Assembly: GCF_040549045.1 (NCBI RefSeq)
Contig: NZ_JBEWTB010000002.1
Span: forward strand, 1,147,501 to 1,211,500
From: Endozoicomonas sp. NE40
GTDB taxonomy: Bacteria; Pseudomonadota; Gammaproteobacteria; Pseudomonadales; Endozoicomonadaceae
Direction: 5' to 3'
Length of the DNA: 64,000 nucleotides
In this document: positions 43,935 through 53,597 of the stretch, piece by piece
How positions within the stretch are numbered: the stretch's first letter is position 1
Layout: every line of letters starts with the position of its first letter
Notes under the pieces: model-generated
The model's database searches: none
Told to the model about the DNA's origin: nothing
Seen by the model: the letters and a program-made list of their open reading frames with translations, nothing else
Translations under genes and position numbers: made by a program

Positions 43935-44175
43935 CGTTAACGACCTTCAATCAGGAATAGACCAAACCAATTGCGCCACCCTGTTATGGCGTCGCAAAAA
44001 GAAGCTGGGTATAAGGTTAGTTCAGACGACAAAGGACAGATTTACAGAGGGTTAAAAAAGGTGTCTCCATTACTCTCTGGATAAGCCTTCATGAGGAATG
44101 TGGGGCAAATCCTGCCTACACTGCGGATAGCTTTTTGCCCATTTGAAGCCCTCTGCCTTTGAACCGGAACTCACC

Positions 44176-44844
44176 ATGGAAAATTATTTTTCTGGCCTTA
44201 ATCCCATTGACGCTGTTGATGCTGCTGGTGCCGCTGCACAGGGTTATACACCACTGCCAGACATTGATCCGGAACTTCTTAACTATTATGAGTCCCACAA
44301 GGCTTCACTGTTAGAGCAATTGAAACAGGAAGTGGTGAAAAGAACAGCAAAGCACGTAGCTATGCAAGGCTTAAGGCTGCTGACCGGTAACCTTTCCGAA
44401 ACAGTGGCTAAAGTGCCTGCCGTTATGAGCACAACCCGTCACCTCGCCTGCCTCCGCTTATTGCTGGAAACAGAAAATTACGAGTGTGTTTGCCGTGATG
44501 GGGAAGGGCAAAACTGCAAAAACATCATTCGTTATGTCATAAACCAGAAGTCCAAAAAACTCGTCAGAACCGGTGTCGATATGGTACCTGGCCTCAGCCC
44601 GATACAATCTGCTGGCTCAAAAGCTCGCGCTGCCTATAAATTCGTCCGGGGGACGCTTGGTCAGGCCAGGGGGTACATGGCTTATGACCTGCATAAGAAA
44701 ATGAAAACATGCTCTCTGGCCCAGGCCACTGCGGCTGAAATGCTGGGAAGTGTTTATCTGCCACAATGCTGGATAAAAGCGTTCACCGTCAGGGACTGGG
44801 ATGAAGGCTGGAAAGTTCTGGAAGAAAAAATGGCGTCAACCTGA
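44176..44844 (+). CDS. Unknown protein in the effector-like island
   Basis: I do not recognise this 222-residue protein. The ATG at 44176 is preferred over an upstream in-frame TTG (44143); no strong ribosome binding site precedes either. It is mostly helical, basic in the middle (KQEVVKRTAKHVAMQGLRLL), and has a cysteine cluster (ECVCRDGEGQNCKN) that could bind metal. It has no signal peptide. It lies between two C58-type protease candidates that are transcribed toward the left, so it may be another effector, a chaperone or an immunity protein. Confidence 0.5.
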   Translation: MENYFSGLNPIDAVDAAGAAAQGYTPLPDIDPELLNYYESHKASLLEQLKQEVVKRTAKHVAMQGLRLLTGNLSETVAKVPAVMSTTRHLACLRLLLETENYECVCRDGEGQNCKNIIRYVINQKSKKLVRTGVDMVPGLSPIQSAGSKARAAYKFVRGTLGQARGYMAYDLHKKMKTCSLAQATAAEMLGSVYLPQCWIKAFTVRDWDEGWKVLEEKMAST

Positions 44845-44893
44845 CCGATGCTTCAAAAGCCATCGTCATCAAAAACCGGGAGGAAAAGTGTAC

Positions 44894-45877
44894 TCATTTT
44901 CTGGTTACAGAAAAGATCTGGGTAAAAGGTGTCAATGAACTGGTATTGTAGTCAGACCATTTCAAAGGCAGACACTCATCGTTATAAGTGATCATAAACT
45001 CCATCAGGTTATTGCGTTGGATCCGGTAAGAACCCGCATTGCCATCATAAAACAGAAATGAACCAGACCGCTCCTGAATGACAGCGATAGCATGCTGGCC
45101 AAACCACAGAGTCATAAAAACGGCTTTGATATCGGGATTGATATCGAATGACTCATGGATGTTTCTAAAGTTCCTGTTCCAGGGCAATTCTTGCGCTATT
45201 AAACCCAGCCGTTCTGCCTCCAGGACAATAGTTCCAACAGCGGAATCTTTTACCATTGCCTTTTCCGCAATATCGCAAGCCCGCCTGCTGGCGACAACAT
45301 TCTTTTCCTCAAGCCTTGGGAAGCTGGTTGTCATGTGAAAACTTAACTGCTCCCTCAACCACAGAAGAACGATCTGCAAACAGACTCCATGTCCGGGTTC
45401 ACCCTTTGCCACAAAAACAGTATAGCGCTGCTGTGACTTCGACAATTTGACGGATAAGTTTCGGGGTTCAGCGTGCAATGCCCTGAAGATATAGGAGTTC
45501 TGATTCAGCATGTTTTTTAGCAGGAACTTGATGGCTATCGCGTACCTTCTTTGCTTGTCCGGCCTGATGGCTTTAAGCAGAGCTTCAAACACAGGACCTG
45601 CATCCATTGGTGACGGAGGCTCACTCTCCCAGACAACAGGTTGATTAACCCGTTCATTGAGTGCATTCAGTAAAGGCAGCATGGAGCTTTCTTTTTGCCC
45701 GGGGTTTTCTGCCTGCTCAAGGCGGGCAGCAGGATTCACCTGCCTGATGCGAAAAATGAAATCATTTATAAATTGCTGCGTTACTATCACTGCACTGTTT
45801 ACTGGACTATTCCCACAACCTGTCAGAAGCATAACACAGCCTGCACGCCCGCAAGACTGCAATTCCCCACAAACCAT
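44894..45877 (-). CDS. Second YopT/C58-type cysteine protease candidate
   Basis: A 327-residue protein whose C-terminal half carries a Cys-His-Asp arrangement like the one at 43293: Cys166 in GHGVCLQIVLLWLREQ, His262 in FGQHAIAVIQE, and Asp278 in FLFYDGNAGSYRI, which fits the C58 'HaiAl...FfDpN.G' end. The N-terminal ~90 residues are unlike anything I know and may carry the delivery signal. An LLTGC sequence at residues 17-21 looks like a lipobox, but no basic/hydrophobic signal precedes it. An alternative start is ATG 45832. Overall similarity to the smaller protease is limited to the motifs. Confidence 0.55.
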   Translation of the reverse strand: MVCGELQSCGRAGCVMLLTGCGNSPVNSAVIVTQQFINDFIFRIRQVNPAARLEQAENPGQKESSMLPLLNALNERVNQPVVWESEPPSPMDAGPVFEALLKAIRPDKQRRYAIAIKFLLKNMLNQNSYIFRALHAEPRNLSVKLSKSQQRYTVFVAKGEPGHGVCLQIVLLWLREQLSFHMTTSFPRLEEKNVVASRRACDIAEKAMVKDSAVGTIVLEAERLGLIAQELPWNRNFRNIHESFDINPDIKAVFMTLWFGQHAIAVIQERSGSFLFYDGNAGSYRIQRNNLMEFMITYNDECLPLKWSDYNTSSLTPFTQIFSVTRK

Positions 45878-45902
45878 CTACAATCTTTAACACCAGATTA
45901 TC

Positions 45903-45929
45903 GTCATTCCCGCCTTCGCGGGGATGGCA
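45903..45929. repeat. Short GC-rich palindrome of the CATTCCCGC/GCGGGGAT type
   Basis: CATTCCCGC, a CTTC loop and GCGGGGATG form a compact hairpin in the spacer upstream of tagH. Sequences of this type are common dispersed palindromes in gammaproteobacterial spacers. It could also block read-through between the protease gene region and the T6SS operon. Confidence 0.5.
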
Positions 45930-46004
45930 ATGGGGTTTTATTATCTGCCGCTTCCCCCAAGTCGGCTTCCATTCTGACATTTAACCAGACCCCCGATCAT
46001 TACC

Positions 46005-47135
46005 ATGCAGTTTATGATCATCAGTGTGCCTGAAGGAGAACAGGTTGCCAGCCTGAGCCACTCGCTGAATGCCGATGAGCTGCTTATCGGTCAGTCAGAG
46101 TCCTGCCAGATCCGGTTACCCGATCGCCAGAACCGTGTTGCTGATCAGCACGCCCGCCTGACTCGTGAAGACTCACTCTGGTATGTGGAAAACCTGAGTG
46201 ACCTTCCTTTACATATTAATCAGGTCGAAGTACCGGTCCAGGCCAGACAACGACTACTATTAAGCGACGGTGACATTCTTTCCTGTGGTGACTATCAACT
46301 GGCGGCCAGCGATTTCAGCCCCTGGCTGGGTGCCACGGGTCTGCTGGACACACCTGTGTTGGCAGCAACAGAAGATCAGGCACCGGAGCAGTACGAACTC
46401 ACACCCACCAGCAACGGGGAAGAAAATGAAGAGGCCCTTGATGACCCTTTTGCCAGAAAACCTGCATCCGTGGACAGTCAGACTGAGGCCGGGAATGTGG
46501 ATGTCGCTATGGCCGGAGCCGACAGGCCACTGGTGGATCTCGCTACGGCGACCAGCCTGAACCCTGCTCCTGAAAAGAAACCACTGATTGATGTACTGTC
46601 AGAACCAGACGACCTGGATAATGACTGGAGCATACACAGAGGACTCTGGTACGGCAAAATTACCCAGCCTCAGGAGCCGGATGAATCCTGCTTTTATCCA
46701 CAGGACAGCCATCCCGTGCTGACACAGATTCCACGCATTTACTCTCCATCACCAGGCTCAGGGGAGCACGCAACAGCCTCCCCCGATACACCGGCCACAC
46801 AGCAACGATCTATCTGCAAGGCAATGCTTTCAGCGCTTGATCAGGCCATCGAAGATTTTTGTCCGGATCATCTGGCTGAACAGTTCAGGCAATCCGTTAC
46901 CTCTTCATCGCCGGTCACCGACACTCATCGAACGAGCCGGATACGACAACACTTTCGCTGGCAGCCTGACGAACCTTCAGACGCATCATCAAATGTCGAT
47001 TTCCTGCCCAACTACCAGCACTACTATCAGCAACTGATGGTCAGCAAACGCTACCGGTTACTGTTTCTGCAGCGCTTTCGTCAAGCCTTAAAGGAACAGG
47101 AGCAGCTATTCAGGAGCAACGATGATGGAACGTAA
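46005..47135 (+). CDS. tagH: T6SS-associated FHA-domain protein TagH
   Basis: A 376-residue protein with an N-terminal forkhead-associated domain (residues about 1-100: LLIGQSESCQIRL, DQHARLTRED, LHINQVEV, LLSDGDILSCGDYQL). A long acidic linker and a helical C-terminal region typical of TagH/Fha1/ImpI follow. FHA domains bind phosphothreonine; in T6SS clusters they relay PpkA kinase signals to the membrane complex. No PpkA or PppA is in the window. First gene of tagH-tssJ-K-L-M; its end overlaps tssJ. The ribosome binding site is weak, and an ATG at 46014 is a possible alternative start. Confidence 0.88.
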   Translation: MQFMIISVPEGEQVASLSHSLNADELLIGQSESCQIRLPDRQNRVADQHARLTREDSLWYVENLSDLPLHINQVEVPVQARQRLLLSDGDILSCGDYQLAASDFSPWLGATGLLDTPVLAATEDQAPEQYELTPTSNGEENEEALDDPFARKPASVDSQTEAGNVDVAMAGADRPLVDLATATSLNPAPEKKPLIDVLSEPDDLDNDWSIHRGLWYGKITQPQEPDESCFYPQDSHPVLTQIPRIYSPSPGSGEHATASPDTPATQQRSICKAMLSALDQAIEDFCPDHLAEQFRQSVTSSSPVTDTHRTSRIRQHFRWQPDEPSDASSNVDFLPNYQHYYQQLMVSKRYRLLFLQRFRQALKEQEQLFRSNDDGT

Positions 47136-47595
47136 AAGAACCGCCTTTGTATTAATCATGGTTGCCATACTTCTGTTTGGCTGCCGCTCAAAACCGTCCC
47201 CAACCATCCTGACCCTGGATATCAGCACAGGCTACGATATCAATCGTATCGGATCGGGTCTGGCGGCACCGTTGCAAACCCGTCTGTATGAACTCAGTAG
47301 CAAAACCTTATTTGAACAGGCGGACTTTCTGGATATCTACCTGAAAGACGGCAGCACATTGCAGGACAGCCTGATCAAAAAACATCAGCTTCCCGTACTC
47401 CACCCCGGCGAACACCGCAAACAGACTTTTCAACTCAACAGTGCCACCCGATACATTGGGATTTTTGGCGAATTTGCCAGCTACAACAGTGCCGTGGCCT
47501 GTGCTGTTGAAGCCGTAAAAAAAGACGTAAACAACACTGTGACGCTGGTTATCGAGGAAAACCGCTTACGACTGGTGTCCACACCCAACAAATAA
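47122..47595 (+). CDS. tssJ: T6SS outer-membrane lipoprotein TssJ
   Basis: A 157-residue lipoprotein anchoring the T6SS membrane complex in the outer membrane. The signal is clear: MMERKRTAFVLIMVAILLFG then Cys21 (lipobox LLFG/C). The mature beta-sandwich has the family order (ILTLDISTGYDIN, PLQTRLYEL, FEQADF) and ends in VTLVIEENRLRLV. AGGAG lies 6 nt before the ATG. Overlaps tagH by 14 bp. Confidence 0.93.
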   Translation: MMERKRTAFVLIMVAILLFGCRSKPSPTILTLDISTGYDINRIGSGLAAPLQTRLYELSSKTLFEQADFLDIYLKDGSTLQDSLIKKHQLPVLHPGEHRKQTFQLNSATRYIGIFGEFASYNSAVACAVEAVKKDVNNTVTLVIEENRLRLVSTPNK

Positions 47596-47610
47596 CAGGG
47601 CAGCGAACCC

Positions 47611-48948
47611 ATGAATCACACGTTTGATAAAGTGGTCTGGCAGGAAGGGATGTTTTTAAGTCCTCAGCATTTCCAGCAGCAGGAGCGCTACCTTGAACAC
47701 CACAGCCGCCAGATGCTCAGTTTTATACATCCGGGGCTGGCTGGCTTTTCCAGTCTGCGTATTGATACCGATCAGCTTAAAGCCGGCAAGCTGTTCCTGC
47801 GTGAAGCCTGTGGACTGTTTCCTGACGGGACACCTTTCGAGCTGACTGACAATCTGATCCGGGATATAGAAAGCGCCAATGCCGGAGCTACGGTTTATCT
47901 GGTACTTCCACTGTTACGTTCAAACCAGGTTGACACTGCCACAACAGAGCAGCTTTCCAGTGCCATACGAAACAAAAGTTTTGACCGCACCGTCAGGGAC
48001 AGCACAAACCACGACAACGACGCCGTTGAACTGGAACTCTGCCTTCTGAACCCCAGCCTGATGCTGGACAGTGAACCTCTGGACGATTACACCACTCTGG
48101 CTGTTGCACGTATTCAGGAATTCAACTCCGACAGCGAGATCCTGCTGGACAGAACTTTTATCCCCCGTTGCATGGACTACCGGGTTTCCCGTTACCTGCT
48201 TGAGCAAGTACAGAACATGCAGGCCCTGATGCAGCAACGCGCAGCGCAGATTGCGGCACAGATCGGGCTGGAAGGTGAGCAGAAAAGTTTCCAGACCATG
48301 CAGATTGCCTATATGTGGCTGCAGTCCCTGAATCGCTATGGCGCCTGGCTGAAGCAGATTGAACATCAGGCCGGCGTCAGCGCTGCGCAGCTTTACCAAT
48401 GCCTGGTTTTGATGGCTGCCGATCTGTCCACCTTTACCACTACCCTGGCACCGGACTTCCCGGTGTTCGATGAAAACAACATATACGCCTCGTTCGCGCC
48501 CGTCATTTCCTGCCTGTTACTGAACCTGCGACAGGCCAGCAAAGAGAAAGTCGTGACCATAAGCTGGGATAAAAGCCTGTACAAACGCCGTCGTTTATTG
48601 CGCTGCCAGATTGATGACCGCACCCTGTTCAACGACGGGCGTTTTATTCTTGCGGTTTCATCCAGCCTGGGTTCTCAGATAACACGCACAACCTTTACAT
48701 CAGCGGCTAAACTCTGTGGTCACAACCGTATTGCAGAACGGGTACGTAATGCTCTGTCAGCCGTTCCCCTGAACCCACTGCCTGCGGTCCCCCTGGAGCT
48801 GAGAATTCAGCCAAACACCGTGTATTTTGAAATCGATACCGGAGACGCGTTGTGGCAGGAAATGATCCGAACCCGTGACAAACTGGCGCTGCATGTGGAC
48901 GAACAGATGCCAGAAGATACTACCATTGAGTGCTTTGTCATTCGCTAA
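47611..48948 (+). CDS. tssK: T6SS baseplate protein TssK
   Basis: A 445-residue adaptor joining the baseplate to the TssJLM membrane complex. The N-terminal signature VVWQEGMFLSPQHFQQQERYLE is diagnostic, and the C-terminal half keeps LPLEL-type strands and a final helix. It starts 15 bp after tssJ. Confidence 0.95.
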   Translation: MNHTFDKVVWQEGMFLSPQHFQQQERYLEHHSRQMLSFIHPGLAGFSSLRIDTDQLKAGKLFLREACGLFPDGTPFELTDNLIRDIESANAGATVYLVLPLLRSNQVDTATTEQLSSAIRNKSFDRTVRDSTNHDNDAVELELCLLNPSLMLDSEPLDDYTTLAVARIQEFNSDSEILLDRTFIPRCMDYRVSRYLLEQVQNMQALMQQRAAQIAAQIGLEGEQKSFQTMQIAYMWLQSLNRYGAWLKQIEHQAGVSAAQLYQCLVLMAADLSTFTTTLAPDFPVFDENNIYASFAPVISCLLLNLRQASKEKVVTISWDKSLYKRRRLLRCQIDDRTLFNDGRFILAVSSSLGSQITRTTFTSAAKLCGHNRIAERVRNALSAVPLNPLPAVPLELRIQPNTVYFEIDTGDALWQEMIRTRDKLALHVDEQMPEDTTIECFVIR

Positions 48949-48962
48949 CCGGAGCCTTTATC

Positions 48963-49853
48963 ATGAGTACCGGGGACAACACGAATACCGGGGGCAATGT
49001 TTCTTCTGAACAGAGCCAGTGCGCAGATACGAAAGACCTGCTGACCCATTTTTCCGCAACCAGCAACCAGCTGATCAACCTGTCTGCGGAACTGCTGGCT
49101 ATCCTGACTACTCTGTCGCAACAGAAAAACAGCCATAACCTGCCCGAACTACACCAGTACCTGTTGAAATGCATGAGCCATTTACACAACAACGGCCTGC
49201 GATCCGACTACTCACCCCGGTTGATGGAAAAAGCCTGTTACGCCCTGTGTGCTGCCTTTGACGAAGAAATCATGAATACCAGCTGGGGGCAGGCTGCCTA
49301 CTGGGAAAATCACAGTCTTGTGGCCCAGCTGTTCAAACAGCGAAATGCCGGAGAGGTCTTTTTTATCCTGCTGGAACAGGCCCGCCAGAACACCCGTCGT
49401 ATGATTGACTTCATTGAGCTGCTGTATGTGCTTCTTCGTCTGGGGTTTAAAGGCAGGTATATGAATACCGATGGACACGCACTGGCACAACTGTGCAGTG
49501 ACTTATACGAGGACATCTGCAAATACCGGGGCGAAAGCCCCTTACCGTCGTTGCCAGTAACAACCAGTCCATTTCGACCCCTTCGCCAGGCATCCACCCT
49601 GCGCTTCCTTCCGGTAATACTGGCTATTCTGGTGACCTGTGGCGTACTGACTCACCTCTGGATCAAAAACGCAAACCAGGATTACAGCGACAGTCTTCGT
49701 TTACTGACCGTTTCGCACTCAGCCGGGGTCGGGCCGGATTCAGATTCAGCTTCTCCCTCTCAACCCGCCAACCCCACCTTCTTCACCGGGAGCCCGTCGG
49801 ACTTAAGCAACCGCAGTAGGACAGTCTTAAATCCGGCAGGCTCCTGGTTATGA
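48963..49853 (+). CDS. tssL: T6SS inner-membrane protein TssL (DotU/IcmH type)
   Basis: A 296-residue protein: a cytoplasmic helical DotU domain (KACYALCAAFDEEIMNTSWG; GRYMNTDGHALAQLCSDLY) followed by a single C-terminal membrane helix (LRFLPVILAILVTCGVLTHLWI). The ATG at 48963 has GGAG 8 nt upstream; the frame opens 33 nt earlier inside tssK. The short periplasmic tail has no OmpA-like peptidoglycan-binding domain. Ends in an ATGA overlap with tssM. Confidence 0.95.
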   Translation: MSTGDNTNTGGNVSSEQSQCADTKDLLTHFSATSNQLINLSAELLAILTTLSQQKNSHNLPELHQYLLKCMSHLHNNGLRSDYSPRLMEKACYALCAAFDEEIMNTSWGQAAYWENHSLVAQLFKQRNAGEVFFILLEQARQNTRRMIDFIELLYVLLRLGFKGRYMNTDGHALAQLCSDLYEDICKYRGESPLPSLPVTTSPFRPLRQASTLRFLPVILAILVTCGVLTHLWIKNANQDYSDSLRLLTVSHSAGVGPDSDSASPSQPANPTFFTGSPSDLSNRSRTVLNPAGSWL

Positions 49854-52800
49854 AAAAAAGCATCCTGATAGTATTTACTCTCACCGTTGTTCTGCTGATG
49901 GTATGGCTACTGCCGTTATGGGCAGGCGATACCTTTGCCTGGCTGTCCCTTCCCTGGCAGATCCTGATCACACTGGTGCTGGTTCTACCCTGGCCGCTGT
50001 ACTACCTCTGGAAATACCTGCGCCGGCGCCACTCGCTGGCAGCACAAAAAGAACACGTCATAGAACAGGATGAACAGCAACGTAAACAGAAACTCAGCGA
50101 AGACTGGAAGCAGCTATGGAAAAAGTTGCATCAGCGACACGGCAGCAACCCTTATGCCCTGCCCTGGCTGATGATGCTGGGTCCCGATGGGTCGGGCAAA
50201 ACAGGGTGGCTGATCGACGCAGGTTATGAACGCATCAGTGGCAAGGCGGTCAACCTGCGTTCCGGTATTGTGTTCTGGCTGGGTGAGTCTGCGGTCATCA
50301 TCGAACTGACCGGACACTATTACCAGCTGAACAAAGAGTCCCAGGCGGAAGAACTGTGGCAGAACCTGATCAAGTTACTGAAAAGGAAACGTCCCAGGCG
50401 TCCCTTAACCTCAGTTATAACGGTGATGTCTTCCGAGCAACTGGTGCTTCGGCAACCCTTCGGTTTACTGGAACTGGCAAGGCAGTTGCGCTGGCGACTG
50501 ATGGAGCTGAACCGGCACTTCAGGTTACAACTGCCCACATGGTTTCTGTTAACACAGGCCGACAGGCTGAATGGCTTTGCTGAATTTTTTCGAAACTGCA
50601 ACCAGCAAAAACAGCTGATGCCCTGGGGGTTTTCCCTACAGGAAGGTTATCGTTCCGACCATTTTTGCCAGGCATTCAATCTTTGCCATCAGGAGCTGTG
50701 TTCATTATTGCCCACTGTGCTACAGAACGAAAAAGACGGCAATGCACGCCGGGCCATTATGCGTTATTGCCTGCAGTTTTCATTACTGGGAGAACGGTTA
50801 CGCTTTTTCTGTGAAGAGCTGTTTCAGTCACAACCCCATATCCCGACACCGCAGCTGAAAGGCGTCTGGTTCAGCTCCATTGGCCAGAAGGGGAGCAGCA
50901 TCAACCTGCTGGCTTCAGAGCTGGCACGTATTCACGGCTTCACCGTATTATCGGAAAGCCCACAGATACAGAACACCCAGAGCCTGTTCAACCAGCAATT
51001 TTTCAACCGGATTATTTTTAATAACATGGGAGGCGTGGGTGAAAATCCCATCGCACGCAAAATCTGGCAGCTAAAGACCGCGGCATCAATTGCAGCGCTG
51101 GTCTTTATTTTGCTGGCAGGTCTGGGATTTTGCTGGCAGCAGATCGGATACAATCAACAACTGCTTCATAAGCAGCAAACAGCAATTCGGGATTACCGGT
51201 TTGCGGTACGTCAACTGGATGATGGCAATAATAGCAACTTTGCAGACGCCGTCGCGCCTCTCAGTAAACTCAAAGAACTTAGCGACACCTACCAGAAGAC
51301 GGCAACCGCCTTCTACCATCTTGGACTGATGGACTGGAACCAGACCCGGCAAATCAATGATGTCTACCAGTTCCAGCTGCAACTTCGCCTGCTTAAACCT
51401 CTGGCCGCACTGTTGCATGATCAGCTGGAGTATGCAGAGCAACAAAACAGCAGGACACTGTTTGATTCACTGCAACTTTACCTGATGCTGTTCAAACCGG
51501 ATATTCGGGATACCCAACTGCTCGAAAGCCATATCCTGGGCTTACTGGCAAAGGAGAAGGTACTGGAAACCACCAACCAGATTCAGCTGACGTTGTTGTT
51601 AAAAGATCTCTGGCAGCTGAAAGACCCACGTATCAAGCCCGATATCGCTTTAATTGACCGATCCAGACAATCCCTCAGCGGGCAGCTGGACGAAAAAGTG
51701 ATATACGACCATATCATCGCATTGCCACAATACCAGGGAACGATCACGATGAAAGAGTTGTTTGGCGATGACTTTGACCAGCACTTTGTGCTTAAAGACG
51801 ATAAGACTCAGTCTGGACTTCCCCGGCTTTATACCCGCAGTCAATACAAAACACTCGACCTGTCACCCCTGTCGTCAATGCTGAAGCAGGAACTGGGTAA
51901 CCTGAGCCTTATCAACAGGGGTCTGCCAACGGTTTCTGCGGTTGAATTAAGTCGAGTCAGCGCCAAAGTGCGGGAGCTGTATTTTCAGGATTACATCCGG
52001 GCATGGCAAAAGCTGCTGGATCGCATTGAGCTTCGTCCGGCCACCACACTGGTACAGCTCTGTAATCAGCTGTCGAACCTTTACTCAGGTGAACGCGCCC
52101 CCCTGTTCAGTATGATGGCAACGATAGCCAGTGAAACCCAGCTGGCAGATGACTCAACCAACCCGGTTGCAGCCAGCAAAACGCTGGCAACCGCTACCCA
52201 GTCTGCAAAGGTAAAAGAACTCAGTATGGCAGCCCAGCGCACAGAGGCTGTTATTACCGGGGCAGGTAATGGCCAGCCCATACCACCGGACAACCCCGCC
52301 ATTGTTAATCAGGCATTCGCTGAATACGTAGGATTTGAAAAACAACAAGCCGATTCCCTGGTACCGGTGCTGTCTGCCATCGTCAAAGAGCTGCAGAGCA
52401 TCAGTACACACTACAACCGAAATGTGGCTATGTATGAACAGGCGGTTCAGGTGGTTGAAGACAGGGACATTGAGCTACCCGCCCTCTGGCAGCTGACAGC
52501 AAACAGCAAAACCATTGCCGCAAAATGGTTTGAACAGGTTGCCAGCCAGTACTGGCAACAGATTATGGCTGGTGCCTCACACTATGCTCAAGACCACTGG
52601 CAGCTTAGCGTATACAGTTTTTACAGCCAGTATCTTGACCAGCGTTTTCCACTGTCAGTCAGAGCCAGCAGTAACAGCCGGATGATTGACTTTATTGATT
52701 TCTTTAAACCGAAAGGGCTGCATGACAGCTACACGACATCTGTTTTGCAACCTTTTATTCTCCGCACCGATACCGGCTGGCAGCTTAAAACAATACGGGG

Positions 52801-53275
52801 GCAGAAGCTCGGACTCGGAAAGCAATTCCTGAAGCAGCTGGATAATGTCAAAACTCTGCAACAGAGCCTGTTTAATGCAGATGGTACTTTACAGATTAAA
52901 TACCGCATGCGCTGTACCGGGCTGACACCAGAGGCCACCGAGTTTTCCATAAGAGACAACAATGGTCGCTTTGTATACAAACACGGCCCACAACTCTGGC
53001 AGCAAAGGCTCTGGCCCAGTGATGACACTGAACAGGTAACCGTTTCTATGCTGGACAGTAGCCTGAAACTGTCACAGCAGAGCTATTCCGGTAGCTGGGC
53101 GTGGTTACGTTTTGTCTTCGACTGTCAGCAATGGCAGAACGGCAACCGGACCGAGCTGAAGTATCGCTATAAAGGTTATGATGCCAGGCTGGAACTGGAT
53201 ATGGATCGCCGGAGAACGCCTTTCAGCAAGACGATATACAGCCAGATAAGCCTGCCGCAGCGGATCGGACAATAA
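49850..53275 (+). CDS. tssM: T6SS inner-membrane protein TssM (IcmF type)
   Basis: An 1141-residue protein that spans the envelope and forms the core of the membrane complex. Two N-terminal helices (about residues 5-55), a cytoplasmic NTPase-like domain with an intact Walker A GPDGSGKT (111-118), a third membrane helix near 407-427, and a large periplasmic domain ending in DUF1215/TssM C-terminal strands. Length is typical. Last gene of the plus-strand T6SS operon, convergent with PAAR 20 bp away. Confidence 0.96.
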   Translation: MKKSILIVFTLTVVLLMVWLLPLWAGDTFAWLSLPWQILITLVLVLPWPLYYLWKYLRRRHSLAAQKEHVIEQDEQQRKQKLSEDWKQLWKKLHQRHGSNPYALPWLMMLGPDGSGKTGWLIDAGYERISGKAVNLRSGIVFWLGESAVIIELTGHYYQLNKESQAEELWQNLIKLLKRKRPRRPLTSVITVMSSEQLVLRQPFGLLELARQLRWRLMELNRHFRLQLPTWFLLTQADRLNGFAEFFRNCNQQKQLMPWGFSLQEGYRSDHFCQAFNLCHQELCSLLPTVLQNEKDGNARRAIMRYCLQFSLLGERLRFFCEELFQSQPHIPTPQLKGVWFSSIGQKGSSINLLASELARIHGFTVLSESPQIQNTQSLFNQQFFNRIIFNNMGGVGENPIARKIWQLKTAASIAALVFILLAGLGFCWQQIGYNQQLLHKQQTAIRDYRFAVRQLDDGNNSNFADAVAPLSKLKELSDTYQKTATAFYHLGLMDWNQTRQINDVYQFQLQLRLLKPLAALLHDQLEYAEQQNSRTLFDSLQLYLMLFKPDIRDTQLLESHILGLLAKEKVLETTNQIQLTLLLKDLWQLKDPRIKPDIALIDRSRQSLSGQLDEKVIYDHIIALPQYQGTITMKELFGDDFDQHFVLKDDKTQSGLPRLYTRSQYKTLDLSPLSSMLKQELGNLSLINRGLPTVSAVELSRVSAKVRELYFQDYIRAWQKLLDRIELRPATTLVQLCNQLSNLYSGERAPLFSMMATIASETQLADDSTNPVAASKTLATATQSAKVKELSMAAQRTEAVITGAGNGQPIPPDNPAIVNQAFAEYVGFEKQQADSLVPVLSAIVKELQSISTHYNRNVAMYEQAVQVVEDRDIELPALWQLTANSKTIAAKWFEQVASQYWQQIMAGASHYAQDHWQLSVYSFYSQYLDQRFPLSVRASSNSRMIDFIDFFKPKGLHDSYTTSVLQPFILRTDTGWQLKTIRGQKLGLGKQFLKQLDNVKTLQQSLFNADGTLQIKYRMRCTGLTPEATEFSIRDNNGRFVYKHGPQLWQQRLWPSDDTEQVTVSMLDSSLKLSQQSYSGSWAWLRFVFDCQQWQNGNRTELKYRYKGYDARLELDMDRRRTPFSKTIYSQISLPQRIGQ

Positions 53276-53295
53276 CCATCCGTTATCAACCGTCT

Positions 53296-53595
53296 TCAGC
53301 CTCCAATGATTACAGTAGGCCAACCAGTAATAATAACCCCGCCATGGGCGGTCTCATCGCCCATTCTCGCCGCCGGACGTTCATTAATGAATACCGTTAC
53401 ACTGCCCATCACCACAAAATCGGGCGGCCCGACACAAATACACGGTTGCCCGACACCTGCCGCAGGCAGGCCACCTATCAGAACCGTTGACGGCATAGGC
53501 AACAGAGGACCGCCGACATGGGGAATGGGAACAACTGCCGGTGTCTGCATGGGACAGAGGTGCATATCGAGAACTCTGGCAGCAGGCCCCGCCAT
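53296..53595 (-). CDS. PAAR-repeat spike-tip protein
   Basis: A 99-residue PAAR protein that sharpens the VgrG spike and may bear effectors. Motifs: PAARVLDMHLCPM, PIPHVGGPLLP, GLPAAGVGQPCIC, GSVTVFINERPAARMGDETAHGG and the closing TVIIGG. His and Cys residues for the zinc site are present. No extension, so effectors would bind non-covalently. GGGAGG precedes the ATG. Confidence 0.95.
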   Translation of the reverse strand: MAGPAARVLDMHLCPMQTPAVVPIPHVGGPLLPMPSTVLIGGLPAAGVGQPCICVGPPDFVVMGSVTVFINERPAARMGDETAHGGVIITGWPTVIIGG

Positions 53596-53597
53596 TT

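Noticed and set aside
45804..45832. Lipoprotein signal (LLTGC) in the 44894-45877 protein
   Set aside because: No basic n-region or hydrophobic core before the Cys, so lipid modification is unlikely.
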